Below, piece after piece: positions 24,816 through 32,350 of a stretch of DNA of 44,275 bases; position 1 is the stretch's first letter; every line of letters starts with the position of its first letter. Origin of the DNA: Yinghuangia seranimata (GTDB taxonomy: Bacteria; Actinomycetota; Actinomycetes; Streptomycetales; Streptomycetaceae); assembly GCF_029953285.1 (NCBI RefSeq), contig NZ_JASAOI010000033.1, positions 1 through 44,275 of the forward strand, read 5' to 3'. The notes under the pieces were generated by a model, which was not told the origin of the DNA, ran no database searches, and saw nothing but the letters and a program-made list of their open reading frames with translations. The position numbers were made by a program, and so were the translations under genes.

Positions 24816-26330
24816 ATGGGGTTGAAGACCACGTCGGCAGAGACGCTGCGCGCGGGCCTGCGCACCCTGGTCGTGGGGGCCGGGTCGGCGGGCAGCGCAC
24901 TAGCGCGCGACCTGTTGCGCACACCCGAGTTCGGGCTGTGCCCGATCGGGTTTCTGGACGACGATCCGCGCAAGAAAGCGGTCCGGGTGGGCGGACTGCC
25001 ATGGGACGAACCCGAGCTGCCCGAGCACCTCACCGTGCTGGGCCGGCTCGACGACTTGGTGGACGTCAGCCTCGAACACGCCGTCGAGGTGGTCGTGCTG
25101 GCCATCCCCGGCCTGCTGCCGGAGGACTTCCGCAAGGTCGCCGCCGCAGCCTCCGCGGTCGGCGCGAGCGTGCGCTACCTGCCGTCGTTCCTCGTCGCGC
25201 TGCGCCGCGACGTGGTGGGCAGCGACATGCGCACACTGGACGTCAACCGGCTGATCGGACGCCAGGAACTGCACGTGGTGTCGGCCTCCGTGCGCGAGGT
25301 CATCGCCGGCCGCCGCGTCCTGGTGACCGGCGCGGGCGGTTCGATCGGCAGTGAGCTGTGCCGCCAGGTGTACGGCTTCGGGCCGAGCAAGATGTACATG
25401 CTCGACCACGACGAGTCGAACCTGCACCGCCTGCAACTGGACGTGTGGGGCGAGGCGTTGCTCGACGACGACACCCTCGTCATCGCGGACATCCGGGACC
25501 GGCCGCGGATCGAGCAGATCTTCCGCGACCTCAAGCCCGAGGTGGTGTTCCACGCTGCCGCGCACAAGCACCTGCCGCTGCTCGAACGGCACCCGTGCGA
25601 GGCGGTCAAGTCCAACGTGCTGGGCACCGAGAACCTCGTGCGGGCCGCGCTGGACATCGGCGTGGAGCGCTTCATCCTGATCTCCACGGACAAGGCCGCC
25701 GACCCGGTGTCGGTGCTGGGCGCGACCAAGCGCCTCGCCGAGCTGATCGTGCAGGCCAACACGCAGGCGCCGGGCGTCTTCGCGGGTGTGCGGTTCGGCA
25801 ACGTGCTGGGCAGCCGCGGCTCGCTGCTGTCGGTGCTCGCCGAACAGGTGCGCAGCGGCGGCCCCGTCACGGTCACGCACCCGGAGGTCACGCGCTTCTT
25901 CATGACCATCGAGGAGGCGGTCGGCCTGGTCCTGGAGGCCGGGCGGATGGCGCAGGGCGGCGAGATCTTCGTCCTCGACATGGGCGACCCGGTGCGGATC
26001 GTCGACCTGGTGCACAAGTTCGTCGAGCAGGTGAACCAGCCGCAGGTGGAGATCAGGTTCACCGGCCTGCGGCCCGGCGAGAAGCTGCACGAGGCGCTGT
26101 TCTCCGTGGTCGAGGAGCGGCTGCCCACCGAACACCCGCGGGTGTACGCGACGGTCCCGCCGGTCGACACTCTCGGCGCCGTCGTACGCCTGCCGGAGCT
26201 GTACGGGCACGCGTCGGTCAACGACGACCACGCGGTGCGCGGGCTGCTCACCGAGTTGCTGCCCGGGTACTCGGCCGCCGCGTCGGAGGGGGCGGCGGCG
26301 TTCGCGGCGCCGTACCCGGACGACTTCTGA
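24816..26330 (+). CDS. Nucleotide-sugar 4,6-dehydratase/epimerase, CapD/PglF-type, soluble
   Basis: The family makes 4-keto-6-deoxy intermediates from UDP-GlcNAc-like donors for surface glycans. From ATG 24816 (gggggg 5 nt upstream) the protein has 504 residues. A first nucleotide-binding domain starts with LVVGAGSAGS (19-27) and covers about 150 residues. The second has VTGAGGSIGSELCRQV from 170, DHDESNLHRL, HAAAHKHLPLLE, the catalytic STDKAADPVSVLGATKR (Thr291-Asp292-Lys293), FGNVLGSRGS and FTGLRPGEKLHEALF. Typical PglF/WbpM proteins begin with four membrane helices; these are absent here. ATGs at 24789 and 24804 are less likely starts. It opens a run of glycan genes. Confidence 0.9.
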   Translation: MGLKTTSAETLRAGLRTLVVGAGSAGSALARDLLRTPEFGLCPIGFLDDDPRKKAVRVGGLPWDEPELPEHLTVLGRLDDLVDVSLEHAVEVVVLAIPGLLPEDFRKVAAAASAVGASVRYLPSFLVALRRDVVGSDMRTLDVNRLIGRQELHVVSASVREVIAGRRVLVTGAGGSIGSELCRQVYGFGPSKMYMLDHDESNLHRLQLDVWGEALLDDDTLVIADIRDRPRIEQIFRDLKPEVVFHAAAHKHLPLLERHPCEAVKSNVLGTENLVRAALDIGVERFILISTDKAADPVSVLGATKRLAELIVQANTQAPGVFAGVRFGNVLGSRGSLLSVLAEQVRSGGPVTVTHPEVTRFFMTIEEAVGLVLEAGRMAQGGEIFVLDMGDPVRIVDLVHKFVEQVNQPQVEIRFTGLRPGEKLHEALFSVVEERLPTEHPRVYATVPPVDTLGAVVRLPELYGHASVNDDHAVRGLLTELLPGYSAAASEGAAAFAAPYPDDF

Positions 26331-26366
26331 GCGACCGCCCGCGACCCCGTCGCGCGCTGAGCCGAA

Positions 26367-26401
26367 CCGCCGAGTGACGGGAAAGCGCCGTCACTCGGCG
26401 G
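26367..26401 (+). terminator. Hairpin after the dehydratase gene
   Basis: A perfect 14-bp stem (ccgccgagtgacgg with ccgtcactcggcgg) closes the loop gaaagcg, 36 nt after the dehydratase stop. It separates that gene from the methyltransferase and is likely a terminator without a U tract. Confidence 0.75.
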
Positions 26402-26424
26402 ACGGGCCCGTCGTTCTTCACGGC

Positions 26425-27390
26425 ATGACGACGCCGACCGCCGCGCGCGACGCGGCCCCGGACGCCCGGCTGCGCGCGTTCTACGAGGCCGACGAGACCG
26501 TTCACCGGACGGGCGCCGACCGGATCCGCCGCCAGCTCGCGCTGCTGCGGCCGGTCGTCGACCAGGCCGTGAAACCGCTGACCGTGCTCGACCTGGGCTG
26601 CGGCGACGGATACGCCACCGAGCGGATCCAGGCGCTGGTGGACGGCGCCGTGCACGCGTACCCGTGCACCGTGTGGCCGCCCGCCGGACCCGGCCGGCAC
26701 CGCGTGGTCGGCGTCGACTGGTCGGAGACCGCGCTGGCCCGGGCCCGCGCGCGCGGCCTGGAGACGGTCCGCGCCGCGCTGGACACCGGCACACCGCTGC
26801 CGTTCGCCGACGGAGAGGCGGACGTCGTGGTGATGAGCGAGGTCGTCGAGCACCTCGTCGACCCGGACGCCGCGCTGGCCGAGGCGTACCGCGTGCTGCG
26901 CCCCGGCGGCCACCTGTTCCTGTCCACCCCGAACCTGGCCGCGTGGTTCAACCGGATGCTGCTCCTCGCGGGCGTGCAGCCGGCCTTCTCCGAGGTCGCG
27001 CTGTCCGGGGTCTACGGCCGTCCGGGCCGCGAAGTCGCCGGGCACCTGAGGCTGTTCACGCGGCGCGCGCTCGTGGAGTTCCTGACCGCGCGCGGCTTCC
27101 GGGCGATCAAGGTGACCGGTGCGGCGTGCGAGGCGCTGCCGGCGCCCGGGCGGCCGCTCGACCGGCTGCTGACCCGGGTGCCGTCGGCGGCGGCGATCCT
27201 GCTCGTCCACGCGCGCACGCCGGTGCGGTTCGCCCACCCGTCGCCCCCGGTGTACGTCGGCCGCGCCGGGGCCGCGGCGTCCGCGCTCAGCCCGCGAACT
27301 CCAGCAGCACCGGGTGGTTCACCGAACGCCGGTCGCAGGGGCCCTGGAACACGATCCGGAAGTCGCCGAACTGCCGGCGCACCAGCATGA
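26425..27390 (+). CDS. Class I SAM-dependent methyltransferase
   Basis: The 321-residue protein has the SAM loop VLDLGCGDGYATERI near residue 52, GVDWSETALARARARGLE as the acidic-loop strand, LPFADGEADVVVMSEVVEHL and VLRPGGHLFLSTPN, typical of Methyltransf_11/UbiE-like enzymes. Context suggests a sugar or lipid-linked glycan substrate. The last 45 residues or so are low complexity and are antisense to the end of the FkbM gene, so the natural protein may end earlier or the tail may be non-functional. No good ribosome-binding site precedes the ATG. Confidence 0.88.
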   Translation: MTTPTAARDAAPDARLRAFYEADETVHRTGADRIRRQLALLRPVVDQAVKPLTVLDLGCGDGYATERIQALVDGAVHAYPCTVWPPAGPGRHRVVGVDWSETALARARARGLETVRAALDTGTPLPFADGEADVVVMSEVVEHLVDPDAALAEAYRVLRPGGHLFLSTPNLAAWFNRMLLLAGVQPAFSEVALSGVYGRPGREVAGHLRLFTRRALVEFLTARGFRAIKVTGAACEALPAPGRPLDRLLTRVPSAAAILLVHARTPVRFAHPSPPVYVGRAGAAASALSPRTPAAPGGSPNAGRRGPGTRSGSRRTAGAPA

Positions 27391-28300
27391 GCAGCTCGGA
27401 GTGCGGGTAGACGCCGCGCAGCCCGGACATCTCCAGGTACAGGTAGTGCACGGTCATGCCGCCCAGGCACTTGAGGACTTCCAGCTCGTAGCCGGCGACG
27501 TCGATCCTGACGAGGTCGTACTCCTGGTGGCCGGTGACCGACGACGGGTCGCTCACGCTGCGCACCGCGACGCTGCGGGGCGCGGCGATCGCGTCCACCT
27601 GGTCCGCGAGCAGCGAACCGCTCGCGGAGCGGCCCGGCTCGACGTACAGCTCGTCGACCGGGCGCGGCGACAGCGCGTACGGCCACACCCGGACCCCTTC
27701 GAGCCCCGCGGTGTTCTGCTCGAGCAGCGGCACGACGGCGCTGTTCGGCTCGAACACGTCGATCTGCGCGTGCGGCGCGAAGTGCCTGAGCGTCACGGCG
27801 AACTGGCCGAGGTTCCCGCCGACGTCGAGGACCGAGCGGGGCGTGGAGCCGGGCCGCAGGTTGCCGAGCACGTCGCGGCCGACCGCGCGCGGATACGCCT
27901 GCAGGTTCAGCGGCGCGGCGACGTCGTCGAACATGAACGTGCGGTCCAGGTAGCGGATGCCGCGCCGCTGCCCGCGCGCGACGCGCACGTACGACGCGGC
28001 CATGTCCCCGTAGTAGCGCAGCCGCGTGCCCACCGGCAGATCGGCCTGCCACCAGTCCCGATTGCGGCTCCACAGCCGCAGGTTCGTCGCGTGGCGCCGG
28101 TAGCGGGTCTCGCGGATGCGCTCGTGCGACGACCGCGAGGCGGTCTGCGCGGGCACGAGAATGCCGGCTCCCGGATCCTCCAGCACCGACGCGCCCGACG
28201 AACTCGCGTCCCCGGTACGGACGGTGGCGCGCGAGGCGGCCGAGGACCCGGACGCCCGGCCGGACGCGACGGAGGTGGACGGGTCGTTCGGCTGGGCCAC
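27287..28300 (-). CDS. FkbM-family methyltransferase
   Basis: FkbM enzymes O-methylate hydroxyls on sugars and natural products. The 337-residue protein has an N-terminal Ser/Ala-rich tail of about 50 residues, a charged segment (RIRETRYRRHATNLRLWSRN), then the Rossmann domain with VLDVGGNLGQFAVTL (157-171), the acidic-loop IDVFEPNSAVVPLLEQN and the late VRIDVAGYELEVLKCL family motif. Its 3' end overlaps the methyltransferase gene on the other strand by 104 bp. It is divergent from the GT4 gene. A glycan substrate is inferred from context. Confidence 0.9.
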   Translation of the reverse strand: MAQPNDPSTSVASGRASGSSAASRATVRTGDASSSGASVLEDPGAGILVPAQTASRSSHERIRETRYRRHATNLRLWSRNRDWWQADLPVGTRLRYYGDMAASYVRVARGQRRGIRYLDRTFMFDDVAAPLNLQAYPRAVGRDVLGNLRPGSTPRSVLDVGGNLGQFAVTLRHFAPHAQIDVFEPNSAVVPLLEQNTAGLEGVRVWPYALSPRPVDELYVEPGRSASGSLLADQVDAIAAPRSVAVRSVSDPSSVTGHQEYDLVRIDVAGYELEVLKCLGGMTVHYLYLEMSGLRGVYPHSELLMLVRRQFGDFRIVFQGPCDRRSVNHPVLLEFAG

Positions 28301-28453
28301 GGCACTCCTCGGGACGGCGTCCGTGCGACGGACGACAAGGGGAACGCGAGGTCAACGAATCAGGGCACCGGGTGGTCACTTCGTCGCCCGTTCAGGGGAA
28401 CATTCGGTCGCCGCGGATCGCGCCGCGGCCGACCGCGGCCCCGCCGCTGGTAC

Positions 28454-29563
28454 ATGTGGCCGGTGCGCGTCCTCCTCTTCAACCGGAAGTGCCCCGCCCA
28501 CCCGACCGCGGGCGGCGCCGAGGTCTACACCCGTGAGGTGCTGAGCCGTTGGGCGGCGCGCGGCCACGACGTGACGTGGTTCGCGGCGGCCGTCACGGGG
28601 CGCCCGGCCGAGGAGGTGCGTGCGGACGGTGTCCGGGTGGTCCGCGCCGGCGGCCGGTTCGGCGTCCACCGCGCGGCCCGCGCCTGGTACGCGGCGGCGC
28701 GCCGCCGGGGCGAGCACTTCGACCTGCTCGTCGACGAGGTGGACACCCGGCCGTTCGGCTGCGCGACGTGGTCCGACGGCGTGCCGTCCGTCGCCTTCGT
28801 CCACCGGGTCGCGCGAGAACTGTGGGCACACGAATTCCCGTGGCCGCTGTCGTGGTTCGGCCGTACCGTCGCCGAACCGCGCTGGCTGCGCACGCTCGCG
28901 GACGTGCCGGTGCTGACGGTGTCGCCGTCCAGCCGCCGTTCGCTGCGCGAGTACGGGCTGCGCCGCATCACGCTGGTGCCGGAGGGCATGGACGCCCGGC
29001 GGCGGCCGGACGTCGCGCGCGAGGTGCGCCCGACGCTGGTCCACGTCGGCCGGCTGACCTCCGGCAGCCAGGTCGACCAGCTGTTCGAGGCGGTGCGGCT
29101 GCTCCGCGAGCAGATCCCCGGCGTGCGGCTGTGGCTGGTCGGCGACGGTCCGGCGGCCCGACGTCTGCGCCGCTCCGCGCCCGACGGCGTGCTCTTCCAC
29201 GGCCGGGTCCCCGTCCACAAGCGCGACGAACTCCTGGCGCGCGCACATGCCTTGGTGAGCACTGCGGCGCGGGAGGGCTGGGCGCTGGCCGTCGACGAGG
29301 CGGCCGCCATGGGCACGCCGGCCATCGCGTACGCCAACCCGGGCCTGGTCGACGCGGTCCCGGCCGCGCAGGGCGTGCTGGTCGCCCCCGCCCCGGCCGC
29401 GCTCGCCGCCGGGCTCGCCGAGCACCTGCCGGGATGGTGCGAGGCGCCCTCGCCCGGCGGCTGGCGCGGCGGCGCGCTGTCGTGGGACGAGGTCGCGGAC
29501 GCGGTGTGGGAGGCGTGCGCGGCGCACGTCGCCCGGGTCGGGCCCGACCCGGCCCCCGTGTGA
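28454..29563 (+). CDS. GT4-type glycosyltransferase
   Basis: The 369-residue protein has the GT-B layout: RVLLFNRKCPAHPTAGGAEVYTREVLSRWAARGHDVTWF at the N-terminus is the usual acceptor-side opening, and the C-terminal half has TLVHVGRLTSGSQVDQLFEAV, LWLVGDGPAARRLR, VLFHGRVPVHKRDELLARAHALVSTAAREGW and an E-x7-E region at DEAAAMGTPAIAY. Donors of the family are nucleotide sugars. There is no membrane helix. ATG 28454 is used; GTG 28463 is possible. It is divergent from the FkbM gene and convergent with the GT2 gene. Confidence 0.9.
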   Translation: MWPVRVLLFNRKCPAHPTAGGAEVYTREVLSRWAARGHDVTWFAAAVTGRPAEEVRADGVRVVRAGGRFGVHRAARAWYAAARRRGEHFDLLVDEVDTRPFGCATWSDGVPSVAFVHRVARELWAHEFPWPLSWFGRTVAEPRWLRTLADVPVLTVSPSSRRSLREYGLRRITLVPEGMDARRRPDVAREVRPTLVHVGRLTSGSQVDQLFEAVRLLREQIPGVRLWLVGDGPAARRLRRSAPDGVLFHGRVPVHKRDELLARAHALVSTAAREGWALAVDEAAAMGTPAIAYANPGLVDAVPAAQGVLVAPAPAALAAGLAEHLPGWCEAPSPGGWRGGALSWDEVADAVWEACAAHVARVGPDPAPV

Positions 29564-29570
29564 CCGCCGG

Positions 29571-30497
29571 CTAGCCGCGTCGGGCGCGGCGCTCCTCCGC
29601 CATGCCGCACAACATCCCGCCGACCTCGACCGCCTTGAGCAGCGCCAGCCCGGCGGTCAGCGCGGGCGCCTTCGCGAGTCGCGCGGGGGAGCTGACCAGC
29701 GAGGTCCGGATGAACGGACGGCGCTCCTGCCGCGGCAGCGTGGCGTAGTCGTAGAAGTTGCGGCCGTAGTAGCGCTTCTTGGCGAACGCACGGCCGAGCG
29801 ACAGGCGGCCCTCGTCGTGTCCGACGGCGGAGTTCAGGCGGCGGATCGCCCACCCGTCGGCGGCGATCCGCTCCGAGAACTCCCAGTCCTCGGCGGCGCA
29901 CCGGGACTCGTCGTAGCCGCCCGCGAGTTCGACGGCGGCGCGGCGGAAGAACCGGGCGCCTTCGGTCGCCGGGTCGCCCGCCGACAGCCGCTTCTCGTGT
30001 GCGCGGCAGCGCGCGAAGAACCCGGCGCCGAACGCGTATTCGGGGACGACCAGGCCGCCGAGGCCGGGATCCTCGCAGAACGACGCGACCGCCTCGGACG
30101 CCGCGCCCGGGTCGAGCACCATGTCGCTGTCCAGGAACGCCACGACGCGCGCCCGCGACGCCTGCCACCCGGCGTTGCGCTGCGAGCTGCGCCCGGGTCC
30201 GTGGAGCAGCAGGCGGTCGGCCCACCGCGCGGCGATCTCCGGCGTGGCGTCGGTCGAGGCGTCGTCGACCACGATCACCTCGACGGACACCCCGGACTGG
30301 GCGCGCAGGCTCTTGAGGCACGCCTCCAACGTGCGTCCCGAGTTGCGCGTGGGGACGACGAACGAGACCTCGGGCACCGCGACCGCCTTCCGTGCGAGCT
30401 CTTGCGAGTCCTTGGGGCCGACCGGGGCCGACCGCGTCCCCGTGCGGACGCGGCGGCGTGCCCACGCGACCGGTCGGCGAAACGGTCGACGCGTCAT
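29571..30497 (-). CDS. GT2-family glycosyltransferase
   Basis: The 308-residue protein has the GT-A fold of family 2: VSFVVPTRNSGRTLEACLKSL, VEVIVVDDASTDATPEIA with the first acidic motif, VVAFLDSDMVLDPG with the DxD-like metal site, and AAEDWEFSERI as the acceptor-side ED motif. It lacks long membrane helices. The start is ATG 30497; the TTG just before it is less likely. No ribosome-binding site is visible and a 12-bp tandem repeat lies immediately upstream. It probably adds a sugar in the same glycan pathway as the neighbours. Confidence 0.9.
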   Translation of the reverse strand: MTRRPFRRPVAWARRRVRTGTRSAPVGPKDSQELARKAVAVPEVSFVVPTRNSGRTLEACLKSLRAQSGVSVEVIVVDDASTDATPEIAARWADRLLLHGPGRSSQRNAGWQASRARVVAFLDSDMVLDPGAASEAVASFCEDPGLGGLVVPEYAFGAGFFARCRAHEKRLSAGDPATEGARFFRRAAVELAGGYDESRCAAEDWEFSERIAADGWAIRRLNSAVGHDEGRLSLGRAFAKKRYYGRNFYDYATLPRQERRPFIRTSLVSSPARLAKAPALTAGLALLKAVEVGGMLCGMAEERRARRG

Positions 30498-30501
30498 CAA
30501 C

Positions 30502-30525
30502 GGGTCAACGAAAGGGTCAACGAAA
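30502..30525. repeat. Tandem 12-bp repeat upstream of the GT2 gene
   Basis: The word gggtcaacgaaa occurs twice in direct succession, ending 4 nt before the GT2 start. On the coding strand each unit reads tttcgttgaccc and so contains TTGACC, a -35-like hexamer. It could be a regulator-binding repeat or simple slippage. Confidence 0.75.
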
Positions 30526-30923
30526 GGAGGTCACGGCAGACACTGAGGAATCACTCGTAGGTATGAAATGCGTGCCTAGTGGACGCATGCGGTCGTTTGT
30601 CGGGCCGAGGGCGTGCGGTCGATTTGAGGGAGATCGCACGGGAATATCCGATCGACTGGCGAGGGCCGCCGCCGTCCTGGCCGCAGTCGGCTCGGGCGCC
30701 ATGCCGCCGGGGCGCGCGCGTCCTACGCGCGCCTCGCGGGAGCGCCCGGGAGACGCCCGCGGCCGCGCCGCCGCCGGCCGACGCCGCGCCTTCGCGCCGA
30801 GTACGCCCCCCAGACCGCCCCGCCTTGTGTCCTGCGTCACTCGAACGGGTAACGTGGCCGCGTCGTACAACCGTCGGACCGTACCCGCGCCCCCGCGGGA
30901 CGGCACACGAAAGGCGGAAGCCG
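30526..30923. other. Divergent intergenic region, GT2 gene to PPOX gene
   Basis: About 400 bp without a supported gene. An AT-richer patch (gaatcactcgtaggtatgaaatg, about 30546-30568) near the GT2 side and gggaatatccgatcg (about 30640-30655) are the only promoter-like parts. The rest is Arg/Pro/Ala-rich in every frame. Confidence 0.4.
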
Positions 30924-31370
30924 ATGATCGACCCGGAACTGAAGGCCGCGCTCGACTCGATGCTCGGCGACCCCGAGCACTGGGTGCACGCCGGCACGGT
31001 GACGCCCACCGGTGAGCCGCACGTGACGCCCGTGATGCTGGCGTACGACGACGACCACCTCTACCTGAGCCTCACCGGCCGCACCAAGAAGGCCAACCTC
31101 GAGAAGAACCCCAAGGTGTGCCTGTCGATAGCCGAGGACGGGGACATCGCCCACGTGATCATCTGGGGCGAGGTCGAGCTCCGGGAGGACGCCTGGGCGC
31201 AGGAGCGCTGGGAGTTCGCGATGCGGCACATCCTCGGCGAACAAGGCCTCACGTCGCAGCACCGCGCGCTGTCCCGCGAGGGCACCAGTCTCGGCGTCGT
31301 CACCCCGACCCGCTGGCGGATCTTCGGCCTCGACGGCGGCCCGGGGGAGGGGTCGGGCTACTTCGCCTGA
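30924..31370 (+). CDS. PPOX-fold, probably F420-dependent oxidoreductase
   Basis: The 148-residue protein has the split-barrel flavin/F420-binding fold: WVHAGTVTPTGEPHVTPVMLAYDDDHLYLSLTG-type strands, then RTKKANLEKNPKVCLSI and IIWGEVELRED. These segments match the PPOX-class F420-dependent enzymes (FDOR-B) common in actinobacteria; FMN-dependent use cannot be excluded. An ggcgg ribosome-binding site precedes the ATG. Its last 13 bp overlap the end of the TetR gene on the opposite strand. The substrate is unknown. Confidence 0.88.
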   Translation: MIDPELKAALDSMLGDPEHWVHAGTVTPTGEPHVTPVMLAYDDDHLYLSLTGRTKKANLEKNPKVCLSIAEDGDIAHVIIWGEVELREDAWAQERWEFAMRHILGEQGLTSQHRALSREGTSLGVVTPTRWRIFGLDGGPGEGSGYFA

Positions 31371-32080
31371 GCCGCGGCGGCCAGCTTCGTCGCGCGCAGT
31401 TCGATCGAGTCCAGCAGCAGTTCGAGGGCCAGCATGAAGTTGCCCTCCTCCGTGACGTCCGGCAGGTACGGCGCCGCGGCCGCGATGTGCGGGTACCGGT
31501 CGGCGGGCGCGCCCGCGTACTCGCGTGACCACGCACCCTCGTCGCCGCTCCGCGCGGCCTGGTCGAGCGTGAGGTAGGCGGCCTCGAGGCCGCACCACGA
31601 CAGCACGAAGTCGACCAGCACCCGGTAGTACCGGACCGCCTCCTCCGGCGGGAACCCCGCGTCGGCGAGTGCGCCGAGGGTGATCTCGACGCTCGCCATC
31701 TCCGCGGCGCGGCGCGTGGTCCGGGAGACGGACAGCACCGCGGCCTCGGGGTGCGCGAGGTACACCGTGCGGTTGCGCACCAGCATGTCGGTCAGCGTCG
31801 CGCGCCAGTCGCCGGTCGGCGTGAAGTCCTCCAGCGCCCGGGCCAGCAGGCGGTCGGCGACCGCGAGGACGAGCTCGTCCTTGTCGCGGAAGTGCCGGTA
31901 CAGCGCGGTCGGGTCGACGCCGAGGTAGCCGCCGATGCGCCGGAACGTGAAGGCCTCGGGGCCCTGCTCGTCCAGCAGTGCGAGGCATCCGTCGACGATC
32001 CGCTCGGGCGTCAGGCCCACGCGTCCGCCGGCTCCCCCGCGGCGCCGGGTGCCGGGCACCCCCGTGCCGGTGCCTGCCAT
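31358..32080 (-). CDS. TetR-family regulator, TetR_C-type
   Basis: From ATG 32080, preceded by a gggagg ribosome-binding site, the protein has 240 residues. The DNA-binding part is LTPERIVDGCLALLDEQGPEAFTFRRIGGYLGVDPTALYRHFRDKDELVLAV in outline, with the recognition helix DPTALYRHF near 53-61. The C-terminal part (VEITLGALADAGFPPEEAVRYYRVLVDFVLSW) is the tetracycline-repressor-like ligand domain. It is divergent from the APC permease gene with an inverted repeat between, so it probably controls that transport and hydrolase unit. A much longer upstream reading frame on this strand is antisense to the permease and is not real. Confidence 0.93.
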   Translation of the reverse strand: MAGTGTGVPGTRRRGGAGGRVGLTPERIVDGCLALLDEQGPEAFTFRRIGGYLGVDPTALYRHFRDKDELVLAVADRLLARALEDFTPTGDWRATLTDMLVRNRTVYLAHPEAAVLSVSRTTRRAAEMASVEITLGALADAGFPPEEAVRYYRVLVDFVLSWCGLEAAYLTLDQAARSGDEGAWSREYAGAPADRYPHIAAAAPYLPDVTEEGNFMLALELLLDSIELRATKLAAAAQAK

Positions 32081-32197
32081 CGCAGCCCTCCCTTGGTGTC
32101 CTTGACGCGACGTGCGGGACTCTTCCCGCGCCGACCGGCCCCATCTTGCCGTGTCGAACGCCCGGTGACGTTCAAGAGTGTCGAGGTAAACACTTTT

Positions 32198-32212
32198 GTC
32201 AACACCATTGAC
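32198..32212. promoter_or_regulatory. Inverted repeat operator candidate between TetR and APC genes
   Basis: GTCAA-caccA-TTGAC is a 5-bp perfect inverted repeat with a 5-nt spacer in a conspicuously AT-rich 75-bp patch (32165-32240). The right arm TTGACT could be a -35 box of the permease gene, with ttacat at 32232-32237 as a weak -10. The left arm gives TTGACA on the minus strand as a -35 for the TetR gene. This is where an autoregulating TetR would bind. Confidence 0.5.
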
Positions 32213-32350
32213 TTCGGCGTTGACGTCCGTGTTACATGACGCTGCCTTGATAGTCCCGGGACATGGTGGCGGCCGACGAAGCCCGCCCGGTCCCCCCGAG
32301 GAGGCGTTACCCAGCTCCGCCCGTACCACCTGCCCCGCCCTGGAGTGCTC

